A stretch of DNA of 64,000 nucleotides. Origin: Hyaloraphidium curvatum (Eukaryota > Monoblepharomycota > Hyaloraphidiomycetes > Hyaloraphidiales > Hyaloraphidiaceae). Shown here in pieces: positions 1 to 10,249 of this stretch (position 1 is its first letter; the number at the start of each line of letters is the position of its first letter). Below the pieces are notes generated by a model, which searched no databases, was not told the origin of the DNA, and saw nothing but the letters and a program-made list of their open reading frames with translations. The stretch is from contig JAIVFI010000022.1 of assembly GCA_025558095.1 (NCBI GenBank), positions 124,001 to 188,000 of the forward strand, read 5' to 3'. The position numbers and the translations under genes were made by a program.

Positions 1-435
1 GGCGTCGACGCCCTGTGCCGCGGCCGCGGCGGCAACACGGTCGCCGAGCGCGTACCAGGCAGCGCCCCAGTTTCCGTAGACGGTGTCGACGGTGCCGACG
101 CTCGCGTTGGCCATCGTCAGAGACGCGTTGGTGAGCGCGGTCTGCGCCTCTGCAAAGAGCGAGCCGGGAGTCGACAGCAGGCCCTGGGCATTGTACGCCG
201 CCCACGAGTACGGCGCTGCGGGATATAACTCGGGGGGAGACGGCGGCGGCGGCGCCTGCGCGGCGGCGGCGATGATGGCGGCGAGCGGCGGGCTCGGGTT
301 CTCGTAGGCCGACAGCACGAACTCGAGGGCGCTCGTGGCAAACTGGCAGCGCTCCGCCGCGGACTGCGCGACGGTGCTCCGGGGCAGCCCCAGCACGGCG
401 AGCGCGGCGGCGAGCGCGAGGGCGCTGCGGTGCAT
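1..435 (-). CDS. Secreted hypothetical protein, N-terminal part (runs off the window)
   Basis: An open frame of 145 codons runs from an ATG at 435 down to base 1 without a stop, so the gene continues beyond the window. The product begins MHRSALALAAALAVLGLP, a clear signal peptide (hydrophobic core at residues 4-14, likely cleavage after the TVA or VAQ stretch near residue 23-24). The mature part has one early Cys, a Pro-rich spacer (residues 65-75) and several Asn-x-Ser/Thr sites near residues 105-115. I do not recognise a domain. A secreted or wall-associated protein is inference from the signal peptide only. The opposite-strand reading frames over the same bases are low-complexity GC shadows. 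Confidence 0.6.
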   Translation of the reverse strand, partial: MHRSALALAAALAVLGLPRSTVAQSAAERCQFATSALEFVLSAYENPSPPLAAIIAAAAQAPPPPSPPELYPAAPYSWAAYNAQGLLSTPGSLFAEAQTALTNASLTMANASVGTVDTVYGNWGAAWYALGDRVAAAAAAQGVDA

Positions 436-817
436 TTCGACGAGGAACCGGCGCAGGTCGGATCTCGGTGCCGAAACTCGAGGCCTTTGGGCAGCTCGGA
501 CGGCGGTGCAAGTCGCACAGCACCGCGAAAACGTCGCTGCACCCGAAGGGAAAGTCGAGGGAGGGGCTTGGGCAGATGTAAAACGCGGGCTGTGTCGCGG
601 AAAGTGCGCGGGTCCACCATCCGTCCCCCATCGGTTGGTCGACGAGGGAAGAGCTGTCAGAAGCAAAGTATTAGTGCCCCGTGATTGATTACCAGCGTTG
701 AGATCCAACTAAACATGATGGGTGAATTGGACGCTTTGGCGGACCGCGGGGCAGAGCTGCCGACATGCAACTCTTCCAAACAGTCCGCTTCCAACCGCGC
801 CTGCGACCGAACAAACA
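436..817. other. Intergenic stretch, no gene seen
   Basis: This 382-bp stretch separates the 5' end of the partial secreted gene from the 3' end of the regulator-like gene on the same strand. It is less GC-rich than the coding parts around 640-840. I see no convincing coding frame, TATA box or repeat. Confidence 0.5.
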
Positions 818-2944
818 CTACTTCTCAACACCTTCCCCGTCCCGCAACGCCAGCCCCCGCATCTCCATCACCCAATCCAGCATCTTCTCTCTGTCTTCCC
901 GCGGACTGCCGTCCGCATCCCCTCCCGACGGGAGCGACCCCTCCCCGCCGCTCGTCAAGCTCCCGCTCCCCTCACCCCCATCCCCGAACGCCACCGTCCT
1001 TCCCTTCCCCTTGCTCCGTCCCCGCACCGCCAGCTCCGGCATCGCCGCCACCGGATCCTCGCCCTTCCCCTCGGCTATGCACTCGTAGCACGCCCCCGGC
1101 GACCCCAGCGAGTGGCGGCAGTGCGTCCCCGCCGCTTGCGGGAACGACAGCACCGCCGCGTCCTCAGGGTCGGCGGCACCCGCCAGCGCCCTCGCCAGGC
1201 GCATCCGCGCCTCGGCGTGGTGCGGCTTGGCCGACGCCTCCAGGACGTCCAGGCACGCCTGCACGTCCGCGAGGATCGGCCCCCGGACCTGCGCCGCGAG
1301 CGGGGCGCGCGACGAGAGCCTGCGTAGCACGAGGAGGTGCAGCCATCCGGCGTGGGTGGCGGCGCCGGCGGCCGAGACGAAGAAGGTGTGGTGGTCCGCC
1401 AGCCCGCCGTCCGAGGCGGCGACGGCGCGGAAGAGCGCGGAGATGTGGATGGCCGGGGCGCAGGCGCCGGAAAAGAAGGGGGAGGTGAGCCAGACGCGGA
1501 GGAGGCCGGCGTGGTGCTCGGGGGGGTCGACGAAGGGGTCGGGGGAGGAGAGGGCCATGGAGGCCTGCATGAAGACGGCGACGTGGCCATGCACCTGGTA
1601 GAAGGCATCTTCGGGGAGGGATGCGAGCACGCGGCGCTGCTCGTCGAGGTCGCTGGCGCGGGATGCGTGCCGGAAATCGGCGGGGAGCGAGTCCATCACG
1701 AGCTCGGCGGCGGCGGAGAGGAACCGCCGGCGCTCGATCGCCCGCAGGAGGAGCGGGCTACCGACGGGCAACCGGTGGTGGGTGCTGCGACTCCGACTGC
1801 GCGGTTTCCTCCGCGAGGTGCCGGGAGCGTGGTCGGCCGGGTCGGAAGCATCCATGCGACCCATCTCATCCTCGGCTACAAGGAGCTCCAGCAGCGACAT
1901 GCGCGCCTCGTCCCTCAGCCAGGTCTGGAGTTCGACCACGCGGTACCTGATGAGGTATGCGAGCGCGCCAAAGTAGTAGACATGGAGGTATTCGGAGTCG
2001 CCGAGGTACGTGCGCAGCATTTCGCCGACCCCGCCGCCATCCCCGTCGTCGAAGAAGCCGGGGGGTGCCACGGGGCCCAGCCATCCGAGCAACCGGGAAG
2101 CGTCGTGGGTGGGCAGCTTCTCCAGGAGCAGCAGGTCCACTGGTGCGTTTGCTTTGCGCCGCGTGGGCGGCATGAGGTCCTCGACGGCGCGGAGGACCAC
2201 CGGCATCGCCGAGCGCGGCCAGCCGGCGGCGAGGTCCATGGCCGGCGGTGCGGCGGCGTTGGACCCCGTGGCAATGACAAGGAGGTACGCCCAGTTGGCC
2301 CAGGCCATGTCGAGGTAGAAGCGCTGGATGAGTAGCTCGTCTCCGCCGGCCTCGGCGGCGGCCCGCACTTCCTGCGGGGTCGGGAGGCCCGTGGCCCGGA
2401 GCATGGCTGCGGCGTGGACCAGCATCGCCGCTGCTGCCGGAACGCGCGCCTGCTGGATCAGGAAGGTGCTGCCAATGATGATCGTGGCGGCTACGAGGTC
2501 CAGGTTCTCGGCGTCGCGGGGCTTTTCGTCCGCCGCCCAGAAGCGGGCCAGCCGGGACCGCAGGCGGGCAACGAACCGCGCCTCCTGCTCGGCCAGGGCC
2601 TCCCGCAGCGGCCGCCCGTCTGCGGTCGCCGAAATGTCGTCCGGGCCGGGGCCCTTCTCGACCATCCAGCGGATGCCCATCCACACGCACCCGACAAACA
2701 CCAGCGCCCCGCGGCCGTACACCGCAGCCCACCGCCCGTCGCTCTCGGCATCTTCGCAGCCCCCGAAAACGTCCAGCAGCGCCCGCCCGTCGAACGTCGA
2801 GCCCTTCGGGAACACGCGCGCCACATGCTCGAGCGCCGCGCGCTCCCCGGCCGGCGTCAGCAGCGGCTCGTCCGCCGCGAACGCGGACAGCGCGGGGGAC
2901 GCCGGGCCCGCCAGGGCCGCGAGGAGCGGGTCGGGCGACGCCAT
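818..2944 (-). CDS. Fungal transcription-factor-like protein (middle homology region only), 708 aa
   Basis: An intronless frame of 708 residues from an ATG at 2944. The mostly helical central part (about residues 30-560), with stretches such as ELLIQRFYLDMAWANWAYLLV, resembles the middle homology region of fungal Zn-cluster regulators. No Cys6 zinc cluster is present at the N terminus. The C-terminal 100 residues are low complexity (Gly/Ser/Glu) and end in a short acidic helix. It may be a regulator that lost its DNA-binding domain, or a related helical protein. The reading frame is certain from its length and codon pattern; the family assignment is tentative. Confidence 0.55.
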   Translation of the reverse strand: MASPDPLLAALAGPASPALSAFAADEPLLTPAGERAALEHVARVFPKGSTFDGRALLDVFGGCEDAESDGRWAAVYGRGALVFVGCVWMGIRWMVEKGPGPDDISATADGRPLREALAEQEARFVARLRSRLARFWAADEKPRDAENLDLVAATIIIGSTFLIQQARVPAAAAMLVHAAAMLRATGLPTPQEVRAAAEAGGDELLIQRFYLDMAWANWAYLLVIATGSNAAAPPAMDLAAGWPRSAMPVVLRAVEDLMPPTRRKANAPVDLLLLEKLPTHDASRLLGWLGPVAPPGFFDDGDGGGVGEMLRTYLGDSEYLHVYYFGALAYLIRYRVVELQTWLRDEARMSLLELLVAEDEMGRMDASDPADHAPGTSRRKPRSRSRSTHHRLPVGSPLLLRAIERRRFLSAAAELVMDSLPADFRHASRASDLDEQRRVLASLPEDAFYQVHGHVAVFMQASMALSSPDPFVDPPEHHAGLLRVWLTSPFFSGACAPAIHISALFRAVAASDGGLADHHTFFVSAAGAATHAGWLHLLVLRRLSSRAPLAAQVRGPILADVQACLDVLEASAKPHHAEARMRLARALAGAADPEDAAVLSFPQAAGTHCRHSLGSPGACYECIAEGKGEDPVAAMPELAVRGRSKGKGRTVAFGDGGEGSGSLTSGGEGSLPSGGDADGSPREDREKMLDWVMEMRGLALRDGEGVEK

Positions 2945-3773
2945 GTCGGGGGGCGGAGGAGGGGCGTCCTTCGGAAGCGGAGGCGGCGTTCGCCGCCGGG
3001 CCTGGACCGGCTCCAGACCCGCTTCATCAATACCCCGATCGATCGATTCTCAGGACGTCCGGAATGTCTCCCGGCGCCGAGCATGCGCATGGGGGAGGTA
3101 ATGCGAGCGATAGTGGTCCGAGGAGACAAGCGTCAGGGAGGGAGGGAAGCACGGAGCCAAGGCCGCCAAGACACGGTGCGTTCTACCCTGCGCGGCGTTC
3201 GCGGAAGGCTGCCCGGCGATGCCGCGCTTTCCCTCTTCAGGCCGCAACGCTAAGGACCTGCCTTGCCTTTATCGGAGGTACGGATCTGTGGATCTCGGGG
3301 CAGAGCCGGCTCCGCCGATGCGACCGGAGCGACCATCGCCGATGCGACCGGAGCGGCCATCGCCGGTCCTCGACGGTCGCACGCACCCCGCCGCCCGCCT
3401 TGGAATCCACGGCTTGCGGGACAGGCGGGCAAACTGCAGATTGCAACGGACCACTGCAAGCTTGTTCGTGTGCGGCCGCGGAGTCGCGTTGCCGTCGCGC
3501 GAGTCGCCGCCAATCCAGACCCAGTTTTCAGGCCCGACGCCAAGCCAGGCGAATTTGCGGCGCCCGCCGGGACGAAGGTCCAGGCCGCCGCCGTCCCGAT
3601 GTAGCTACGCCGCGGTGCCCAGTACCCGCAGCGGATCGGCACGCACAAACTTCTCGGACCACGGATCACGGAGCGATTGCGACTGCAGATTTCGCCTGAG
3701 GCTAGGCATGTCAACTTTGGGCTCGTGGAAAGCAGCGATTGATTCACGGAGAAGCTCCCTACAAAGGGCTAAA
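2945..3773. other. Intergenic stretch with a short tandem repeat
   Basis: About 830 bp between the start of the regulator-like gene and the 3' end of the KAP-like NTPase gene. It contains a perfectly placed two-copy tandem repeat at 3314-3361 (listed separately). The long plus-strand frames here are GC-driven and show no domain. No gene is called. Confidence 0.5.
3314..3361. repeat. 24-bp direct tandem repeat, two copies
   Basis: Unit gccgatgcgaccggagcgac plus catc occurs at 3314-3337 and again at 3338-3361 with a single A/G difference. Both copies contain the gatgcgaccggagcg core. It lies in non-coding DNA; slippage duplication is the simplest origin. Confidence 0.8.
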
Positions 3774-6700
3774 CTACAACGCCGCAATGGGTTTCTGCAG
3801 CAAGAGTCGATCAGCAAAGGCCGTCTTCCTTCATCGCGTAGACCAACCTCCTTGATGAGCTCCCGGAACGCCTCCTCGTCGATGCAGAACCCCTCGTCCC
3901 CGTGCCCAAAGTCCCGCTGCTTAGAGATGTGGTTCACCGCCATGTTCATCGCCCTCGTCATGTCCCTCGGCGTCCGGATCCACCCGCTGCCCCGCACCGC
4001 GTCGAGCACCCACGAGTGGTCCCGCGCCGTGGCGCCGCAGAAGAGGTCGAAGAAGGAGCTGCGGCACGCGGGGGCGGCGTCCGCGTCCTTGCGGCCCCTT
4101 GCTTTGCGGGGGGCGGCGTTGCTGCAGGTCTGGTAGGCCTGGAAGCGGCGCCGGGCGATGAGGAGGAGGTCGGCAGGCTTGAATGAGACTGACGGAGGGA
4201 GGGTGAGCTAGCGACGGAAGCCGGCAACGAGCGAAGCCCACTTTCGACGACGGTGTACTTGTCGATCCGCGCCATCTCCTTGACCTCGTCGTTGGCGATG
4301 GAGGCGAAGCTGATGGGGAAGAACATCAGGAAGCTGGAAGGGGGTTGCCTTTTCAGTCATGTTGAAAGACGCAGCCGTGACGAGCAACCCACGAGGTCTC
4401 CCTCCCGCTCTCCTTGTCCATCGAGATCTCGAACAGCGGATGCTGCAGCACCGTCTTGACGAAGTGCGGCACGATGTTCTCGTTCTCCAACGGGTTGGAC
4501 AGCGGCGTCTCCTCGATCCCGTCCAGGAGCACAACCATGGCGCCGTAGCCCAGCTCCGCCACCAGCTTCCGGAAGGCCTTGAGCCGCGAGACGGAGGACT
4601 CCCAGCGGATGTTGCGCCGCCGGCACTCCCGCACGTAGGGTTCCAGCAGCGCCTCCCGCCCTTCGAAGGTCGGGATGACCCGCGGACGGTGGTCGTCCTG
4701 GAGGATGCCGATGTTCCCGTCCGAGCTCAGCCGGGGCGCCCTCGGCCCGGGCTCGGCCCTCGCCGCGCCGCCGGAAACGAGGTGGAACAACCAGGTCACC
4801 GCGCTCCCCACGTTGGACACCGCGCCCAGCAGCCCCCACACCCAGTCCCACCTGCTCCTCCACACCCAGAACGCCGCCCAGACGAGCCACGCGAAGGCGA
4901 GCAGGCCCCACGCCTCGGTGCCCCAGCCGAACCTCCTCCGCAGGCCGAACAGGTCCCCGAAGATGAGGTTGAACCGGTACGCCGCCAGCACGATCCCGAC
5001 AAAGGCCACCGCCGACCCCTCCGTCACCCCGCCCGCGATCCCCGTCCCGGCACCGGGCGCGCCCGATCCGAAGAACACGCGGCGGAGGAACCACCAGAAC
5101 TTCTTGTACCCCCACCAAAACTCCACGTCCCGCTCCACCATCGCCAGCATCTCCTTCAGCGCGTCCGACGAGCCCATGTAGTACGTCCCCGCGAACCTGG
5201 CCAGCTCGTACGCCGACGCCGTGCGCAGCCCCAGCGGCGGGACCAGCAGCCAGCCCCCCAGATCGATCCCCAGCGCGCGCCGCAGGAACGACGTCGAGTT
5301 GCCCCTGCGCGCGTGGCCCTGCTGCGCCAGCTGGTCCACGAGGATGGTGACCCCGCGGCCGAGGACCATGTCGACGAAGTCGCCTAGGCGGAAGTGGTTG
5401 TGGAACTGCACGTTCCAGAAGTCGTCCTCGGTGTACATCTTCTTCTGCACCCAGGTGGCCGCGTGGGCGTACAGGTTGGCCTTGAGCACGGGGAAGAAGG
5501 CGTTCAGGGACTGCTGCTCGGGGGTGATGTCGACCAGCAGCACGCCCGAGCCGGTGGCCGTGCGCGGGGGGGCGCCGGTCTCGTTGGAGGAGCGGAGGTT
5601 GTGCGTGCGCAGGATGTGCTTCTCGGCCAGGATGCGCAGGGTCGACTTGCCCGAGCCGCGCTCGCCAAAGATCAGGGCGACGTTGGGCGAGTCGGAGAGG
5701 ACGGCGTTCCATTCGGGGGGGATGTAGTAATAGTCCGACAGCGAAGCGCCCGGGGCGGCGGGGGAGGGGTCCTTGGATGCCAGGCGGGCGACCTCGCGCT
5801 CGAGGAGTTCGGCAGAGAGCTTATCGTACGGGTTGGGGCGCAGGAGGGAGTAGTGCGATTGGAAGGTCGGCGGGCCGTGCGGGGCGTCGGCGTCTCCCTC
5901 ATAGAGGGAGAAGATGAGGTAGGCGACGACGGCCAGGATCGCTACCAGGGAGGAATAGAAGAGGGTCGGGTTGCCCTCCCGGAACGAGAGAACGCGCTCC
6001 ACGATTCCGGGAGAAGACGCTTCGGTGCGTGCCTTTTCGGGGCTCACGGAGCGGGGTCCCGGGGTCACAGAGCCCGCAGGTGGGTCAACGTCTTCGGCGG
6101 GAGGCGAAACCGGCCGCGGCCGGCCTGGGCTCACGGCCCGCCGAACCGCGGTTGGAGGTGGCGGAGGCAGCGGTTCGGGGATGGCAGCCGGCTGCGGTTC
6201 TGGCGGCGGCTCCGCTGTCATCTCCGACGGGGGCAGATCCGGCAATCGGGCATCTGGCGGGGGTTGCGTGGCAGAAGCCGAAGGGGAAGCAACGTCCGGA
6301 GGCCGGCCAGCTGGCGCCGGCGGAGCCGCGCCCACCCCACTCGACAATAGTCGAGCGGACAGGGTAGCTGCCGGCAACGGATCCGGAGGGCGTTCCGCGG
6401 TTGCCGACGGCGCCGTCGCTCCCAGGTCCACCGGCTCGGGAGCCAGTCCGACGGCCACCACGGGGATCCCGTCGACCGAGTCTTCGAGACTCATGGCCCC
6501 GAGCCTTTCTGCCACGTCGCCTGCCTGCGTGCCGCCCGACCGCACGTCGTCTGCCCGCGAGTCGCCTTGCGGGACGGGCGTTGAGACGTCGGTCACGGCG
6601 ACGGCGCCCGCGTCCTCGGGCCGGCCGGGGGCCTCCGCGGTCGCCTCCCGCGGCTCTTCCGGCTTTGAAGCTTCTGATGTGCCAATATCCACATCCATCG

Positions 6701-6857
6701 GCGCCGTATCCCGCGCGTTGTCCGACCGGTCCCGACCGCCCGCCTCCCCCGCGTCGCGGACCGCCGGCACCGCGTCCGCCGGCCCGGCCGCCGCGCCGCC
6801 CGCGGTCTCATCGCGCCCGGCAACGTCCGGCACCGCGTCGCCGGGCCCGACTGACAT
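3774..6857 (-). CDS. Membrane-anchored P-loop NTPase, KAP-family-like, 4 exons, 972 aa
   Basis: Exons on the minus strand: 4393-6857, 4242-4333, 3848-4188 and 3774-3794, with introns of 59, 53 and 53 nt. The exon sum is 2,919 nt and the frame closes at the stop 3774-3776. Residues 1-270 are low-complexity Pro/Ala/Asp-rich. A transmembrane helix follows at about 297-318, then a Walker A motif GERGSGKST near residue 398. Several hydrophobic helices (about 610-690) lie between Walker A and a Walker B-like MVVLLDGIEE near residue 771. A P-loop domain interrupted by membrane helices is the hallmark of KAP NTPases, so I infer a membrane-tethered STAND-type ATPase; the family name is inferred from layout, not from a search. 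Ninety-one bases of exon 3 are duplicated at 9366-9456. Confidence 0.65.
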
Positions 6858-7022
6858 GGCCGGCGAAGGCAGAGGGCCGCAAGTCTCCAGTCAAATCGAC
6901 GCGCCAGAATCCCTTGCCACCCCGCACGTTTCGCTTCGAGCTTGCGGAAACCAATCCGCGTTCAGGGCTGATTTTGGACGGCAGAGGACTCGGTCCATTT
7001 TTCCATACCTCTCTTCATTGCG

Positions 7023-8404
7023 ATGGCGCCGTTCGACGCGTCGAAGCTGCGGGCGCACTTCCCCGCGCTCACCGAAACGGCGTGGTCCGATGTCCCCCGC
7101 GAGCGCCACTCGGACCCGACCGTGCCCGTGTTCTTCGACGCGCCCGGCGGCGTGCAGGTGCCGAGCTCCGTCATCTCGGCGATCGGCAACTACCTCGTCG
7201 AGGCAAACGCAAACTACGGCGGCCACTTCACGACGAGCAAGCGCACCGTCGACGTCGTGCGCGGCGCGAGGGAGGCGCTGGCCGACTACCTCGGCGCCGA
7301 GGGCCCCGACTGCATCGTCATCGGCGCCAACATGACCACCCTCACCTTCGCCTTCTCGCGCGCCCTCGCCAAATCCATGGGCTGGGCCGCGGGCGACAAC
7401 ATCGTGCTGACCCGCATGGACCACGACGCCAACGTGTCCCCCTGGCTGCTCGTCGCCCGCGACCTGGACATGGAGGTGCGCTTCGTGGACATCCTGGTGC
7501 CCGAGTGCGTGCTGGATCTGGCCTCGCTGCCCGGGCTGCTCGACGCGCGGACCAGGCTTGTGGCGGTCACCTACGCGTCCAACGCGGTCGGCACGATCAA
7601 CCCCATCAAGGAGATCGTCGCCACCGTGCGCGCCGCCGGCGACGCCCTGGTCTACGTGGACGCGGTGCACTACGCCCCGCACGGGCTGATCGACGTGCAG
7701 GATCTCGGCACCGACTTTCTCGCCTGTTCCGTCTACAAGGTGCGGTGCGCCCCGGCGCGCTGGCCGCCCCCTTGCGCGCCGATCTCACCCCTCCCCCCTT
7801 GCAGTTCTTCGGCCCGCACCTGGGCTGCCTTTACATCCGCCCCGCCCTGCAACCCCGGATCCAACCCTACCGCGTCCGCCCCGCCCCCGCGCTGCCCCCG
7901 GGCAGTTTCGAAACCGGCACCGGCGCCTTTGAGCTCATGGCCGGCGCCGCCGCCGCGGTCGACTACGTCGCCTCGATCCCCTCGCTCCTCGGCGAGAACG
8001 TCGACGGTCTGACGAGGCGGGAAAGGATAGCGAGGGCGTGGGGGCTCGTGGTGCCGTACGAGGCGGAGCTCTCGTATTTGCTCATAAACGGGCTGCTCGC
8101 CGTACCCGGGCTCACTTTCTACGGGATCGTCGCCGGCTCCCCTTCAGGCTACGCGGGCAAGCGCACCCCCACCGTCTCCTTCACCCTCGCCTCGCACCCC
8201 GCGGACGAGGTCGCGCGGTACCTGGCGTCGCGCAATGTGTGCGCGTGGTCGGGCAACTTCTACGCGTACGAGGTGGCGGGCAAGCTGGGGGCCCAGGGGA
8301 CGGGGCTGGTCAGGCTGGGATGCGCGAGCTACACGACGAGGGAGGAGGTGGAGCACGTGGTGGCGTGCGTGGGGGAGCTGGTTGCGGGCAAAGGGGGGCG
8401 GTGA
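7023..8404 (+). CDS. Class-V aminotransferase / cysteine-desulfurase-family protein, 438 aa
   Basis: Two exons, 7023-7739 and 7805-8404, flank a 65-nt intron (gtgcgg...ttgcag); the join restores VYK-FFGPHLG. It is a fold-type I PLP enzyme. The N terminus reads FFDAPGGVQVP, followed by NANYGGHFTTS and GANMTTLTF, and the DHDAN and VDAVHYAPHG blocks expected for cofactor binding. K239, the last codon of exon 1, is the probable Schiff-base lysine. The pattern best fits the cysteine-desulfurase-like subfamily (VC1184 type) rather than mitochondrial Nfs1; the substrate is unknown. There is no obvious organelle-targeting peptide. The 165-bp gap to the divergently oriented NTPase gene suggests a shared promoter region. 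Confidence 0.85.
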
Positions 8405-8667
8405 GCGGGTGCGGAGCGAGGACGTGGGTGGGGTGTGCAGGGGCGAAGGTGGAGCGTGCGAGGCAGGGATAGAATGCGTCTGCTTCCCATCCGCCGGTTG
8501 TTTTCCCATCGTTTTCTCCCTTTCTGTGCACGCGATTGAATGATTGAATCGATTCACATGCGATCGACGCCTCGGTCGTTGCGGACGCACCTCCCGCCAC
8601 CAACCCCTGCCTCCGTGCCTCCCCGTGGTGACCCCGGCTGCCCTTTCCTCGCCCGCGTTCCGGAGGC

Positions 8668-9290
8668 ATGGCCGGAGAAGAGCGCTTCGAGCTGGCGCAG
8701 CCCCCGCTGCTCGTGGACGGCGACGTGCTCGAGCGCACGGGCTTCGCCGTCGTCCTGAAGCCGCTCCTCGACGCGTCCGGCACGGCGCAGCGCGTCATCA
8801 TCGTCGGCGTGGAATGGCACGAGAGCGGCTGGGACCTCTCCACCCCGGAGGGCCGCGCCGAGGCGTGCGTGGGATGTTCGACGCCAACCACGGCCGCGCG
8901 GTGGAGGTCCTGAAGGGCGCCGGGATGGACGCGTGCGCGGTCTGCGGGGAGGCCAGGTCCGAGTTCACGCTGCAGACCGTGTCGGATTGGGGCGAGCTCA
9001 GCCTGGTGGGGAAGGGCGACGGGGTGCCGCAGCAGTCGCTGCGGGGCTCGCACGTGGGCGTCGTCCCCACCTGCACGAGGGCCGGCTGCGTGCGGACGGG
9101 GAACAAACTTGCGATGCCGGAGACGTTCGTGGAGGGCATGTCGGAGCGCCTTTTTGTCTGTTCGGGTTGCGAACGCACCTCGGCGCGGAGGGAGGACTTT
9201 AAGCGGTGCTCGAAATGCGGGCCAGACTTCTACTGCAGCAAGGAGTGCCAGAGAAACCACTGGCCGAAGCACAAGCTGCTGTGCACATGA
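8668..9290 (+). CDS. MYND zinc-finger protein with an apparent frameshift
   Basis: An ATG at 8668 opens a coding-like frame (MAGEERFELAQPPLLVDGD...) that must change frame near 8863-8876 to continue as FDANHGRAVEVLKGAGMDAC and on to the stop at 9288-9290. The C terminus carries a full MYND finger, CSGCERTSARREDFKRC followed by CGPDFYCSKECQRNHWPKHKLLC in the Cys/His spacing of that family (protein-protein interaction, often in chromatin regulators). No standard 50-nt intron fits the shift point; a candidate donor gtgcgt at 8865 has no convincing acceptor. It is therefore either a frameshift mutation, a sequencing error or a very short intron. Protein-binding role is inferred from the finger. 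Confidence 0.65.
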
Positions 9291-9365
9291 ACGCCGATGA
9301 CCTGGGGAACAAGTGGGGAGATCCAGGCCTGCCAACTCGCGCCCGCCCCGCCCAGCGCAACGGCC

Positions 9366-9456
9366 CGGGTGGATCCGGACGCCGAGGGACATGACGAGGG
9401 CGATGAACCTGGTGGTGAACCACATCTCCAAGCAGCGGGACTTTGGGCACGGGGAC
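9366..9456 (+). repeat. Dispersed 91-bp copy of NTPase exon 3
   Basis: These 91 bases match the reverse complement of 3896-3986 with three substitutions and no gaps. In the source the sequence encodes the stretch GWIRTPRDMTRAMN... within exon 3 of the KAP-like NTPase. Here it lies in the 230-bp convergent gap between the stop of the MYND gene (9290) and the stop of the NeuD-like gene (9521). Flanking bases do not match. It is a partial, non-functional coding fragment. Confidence 0.9.
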
Positions 9457-9520
9457 CACCGCAGAAACCAAAGGCGGCGCTGCAGCCCTGCCATGCGATG
9501 TATGTGCCAACGGCACGCGG

Positions 9521-10249
9521 TCACAAGTTACCACGAGTCGCGCTTCCATCCGACATGCCCCTTCCACCGACCGGCTTCCCCTTCTTCGGCTGCACCATCG
9601 TCGCTGGCACGCCAACCCAGGTGCTTCCGGGCACCTTGATGTCCCCCGTCACCGCCGCGTTCATCCCCACCGTCACCCAGTCGGCGATCCTGGCGCCGTT
9701 CCGGACGGTCGCGCCCGTGGCGACCACGGACCCCCGTCCGAGCCTGACGGAGCCTGCGAGGCCGCCGGCGCCGTTGAGCTGCGAGTAGGGCTCCATCACG
9801 CAGTCGTGGTCGCAGCCTGCCAGCGTGTTGACCATGCAGAAGCTGCCGACCTTGGCGTGCGGGCCGACCACCGAATAGGCCGAGAGGAAGATGCCCTCGC
9901 CCAGCTCTGCAGACTGGGAAATCGAGGCCGTGCGGTGGACGGCGTTGGGGAATGCGAGCGGCACGCCGAGGGGGCTTGCCAGGCCGCGCAGCTCATCGAC
10001 GAGCGCCGCGCGCACGGCCGGGTCGCCGTTGCAGACAAAGACGTCGGCGCCGTCGTGCTTCGCGAGGAAGGCCGCGGCGTCGCGCGGGGTGCGCAGGTGC
10101 GCCAAGTGGGCCACGCCGCGGTGGACGGCGCCCTCGTCGTCCCAGACCGCCGCCCGCTCGGCGGAAACCGCCTCGGCGTAGTTGCCGCCGACGACGTCCC
10201 AGATGACGCCCGCCTGCGCGCCCCCGCAGCGGAGTAGAACGGCGCGCAT
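9521..10249 (-). CDS. NeuD/PglD-like sugar O-acyltransferase (left-handed beta-helix), 242 aa
   Basis: Intronless. The start at 10249 gives MRAVLLRCGGAQAGVIWD, the N-terminal Rossmann-like nucleotide-sugar lobe typical of NeuD/PglD proteins. Residues about 110-225 show imperfect hexapeptide repeats (VVGPHAKVG, RLGRGSVVATGATV, ADWVTVGMNAAVTG) forming a left-handed beta-helix. H148 in the GCDHDCV stretch sits where the family has its catalytic base. The usual role is acyl-CoA-dependent acetylation of an amino-sugar or sialic-acid-like substrate; here the substrate is unknown. No signal peptide, so cytosolic action is inferred. The family is common in bacteria, so transfer is possible. Confidence 0.8.
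   Translation of the reverse strand: MRAVLLRCGGAQAGVIWDVVGGNYAEAVSAERAAVWDDEGAVHRGVAHLAHLRTPRDAAAFLAKHDGADVFVCNGDPAVRAALVDELRGLASPLGVPLAFPNAVHRTASISQSAELGEGIFLSAYSVVGPHAKVGSFCMVNTLAGCDHDCVMEPYSQLNGAGGLAGSVRLGRGSVVATGATVRNGARIADWVTVGMNAAVTGDIKVPGSTWVGVPATMVQPKKGKPVGGRGMSDGSATRGNL

Noticed and set aside
3219-4136. 305-residue plus-strand frame
   Set aside because: Overlaps tandem-repeat non-coding DNA and the antisense of NTPase exons; composition is typical of shadow frames.
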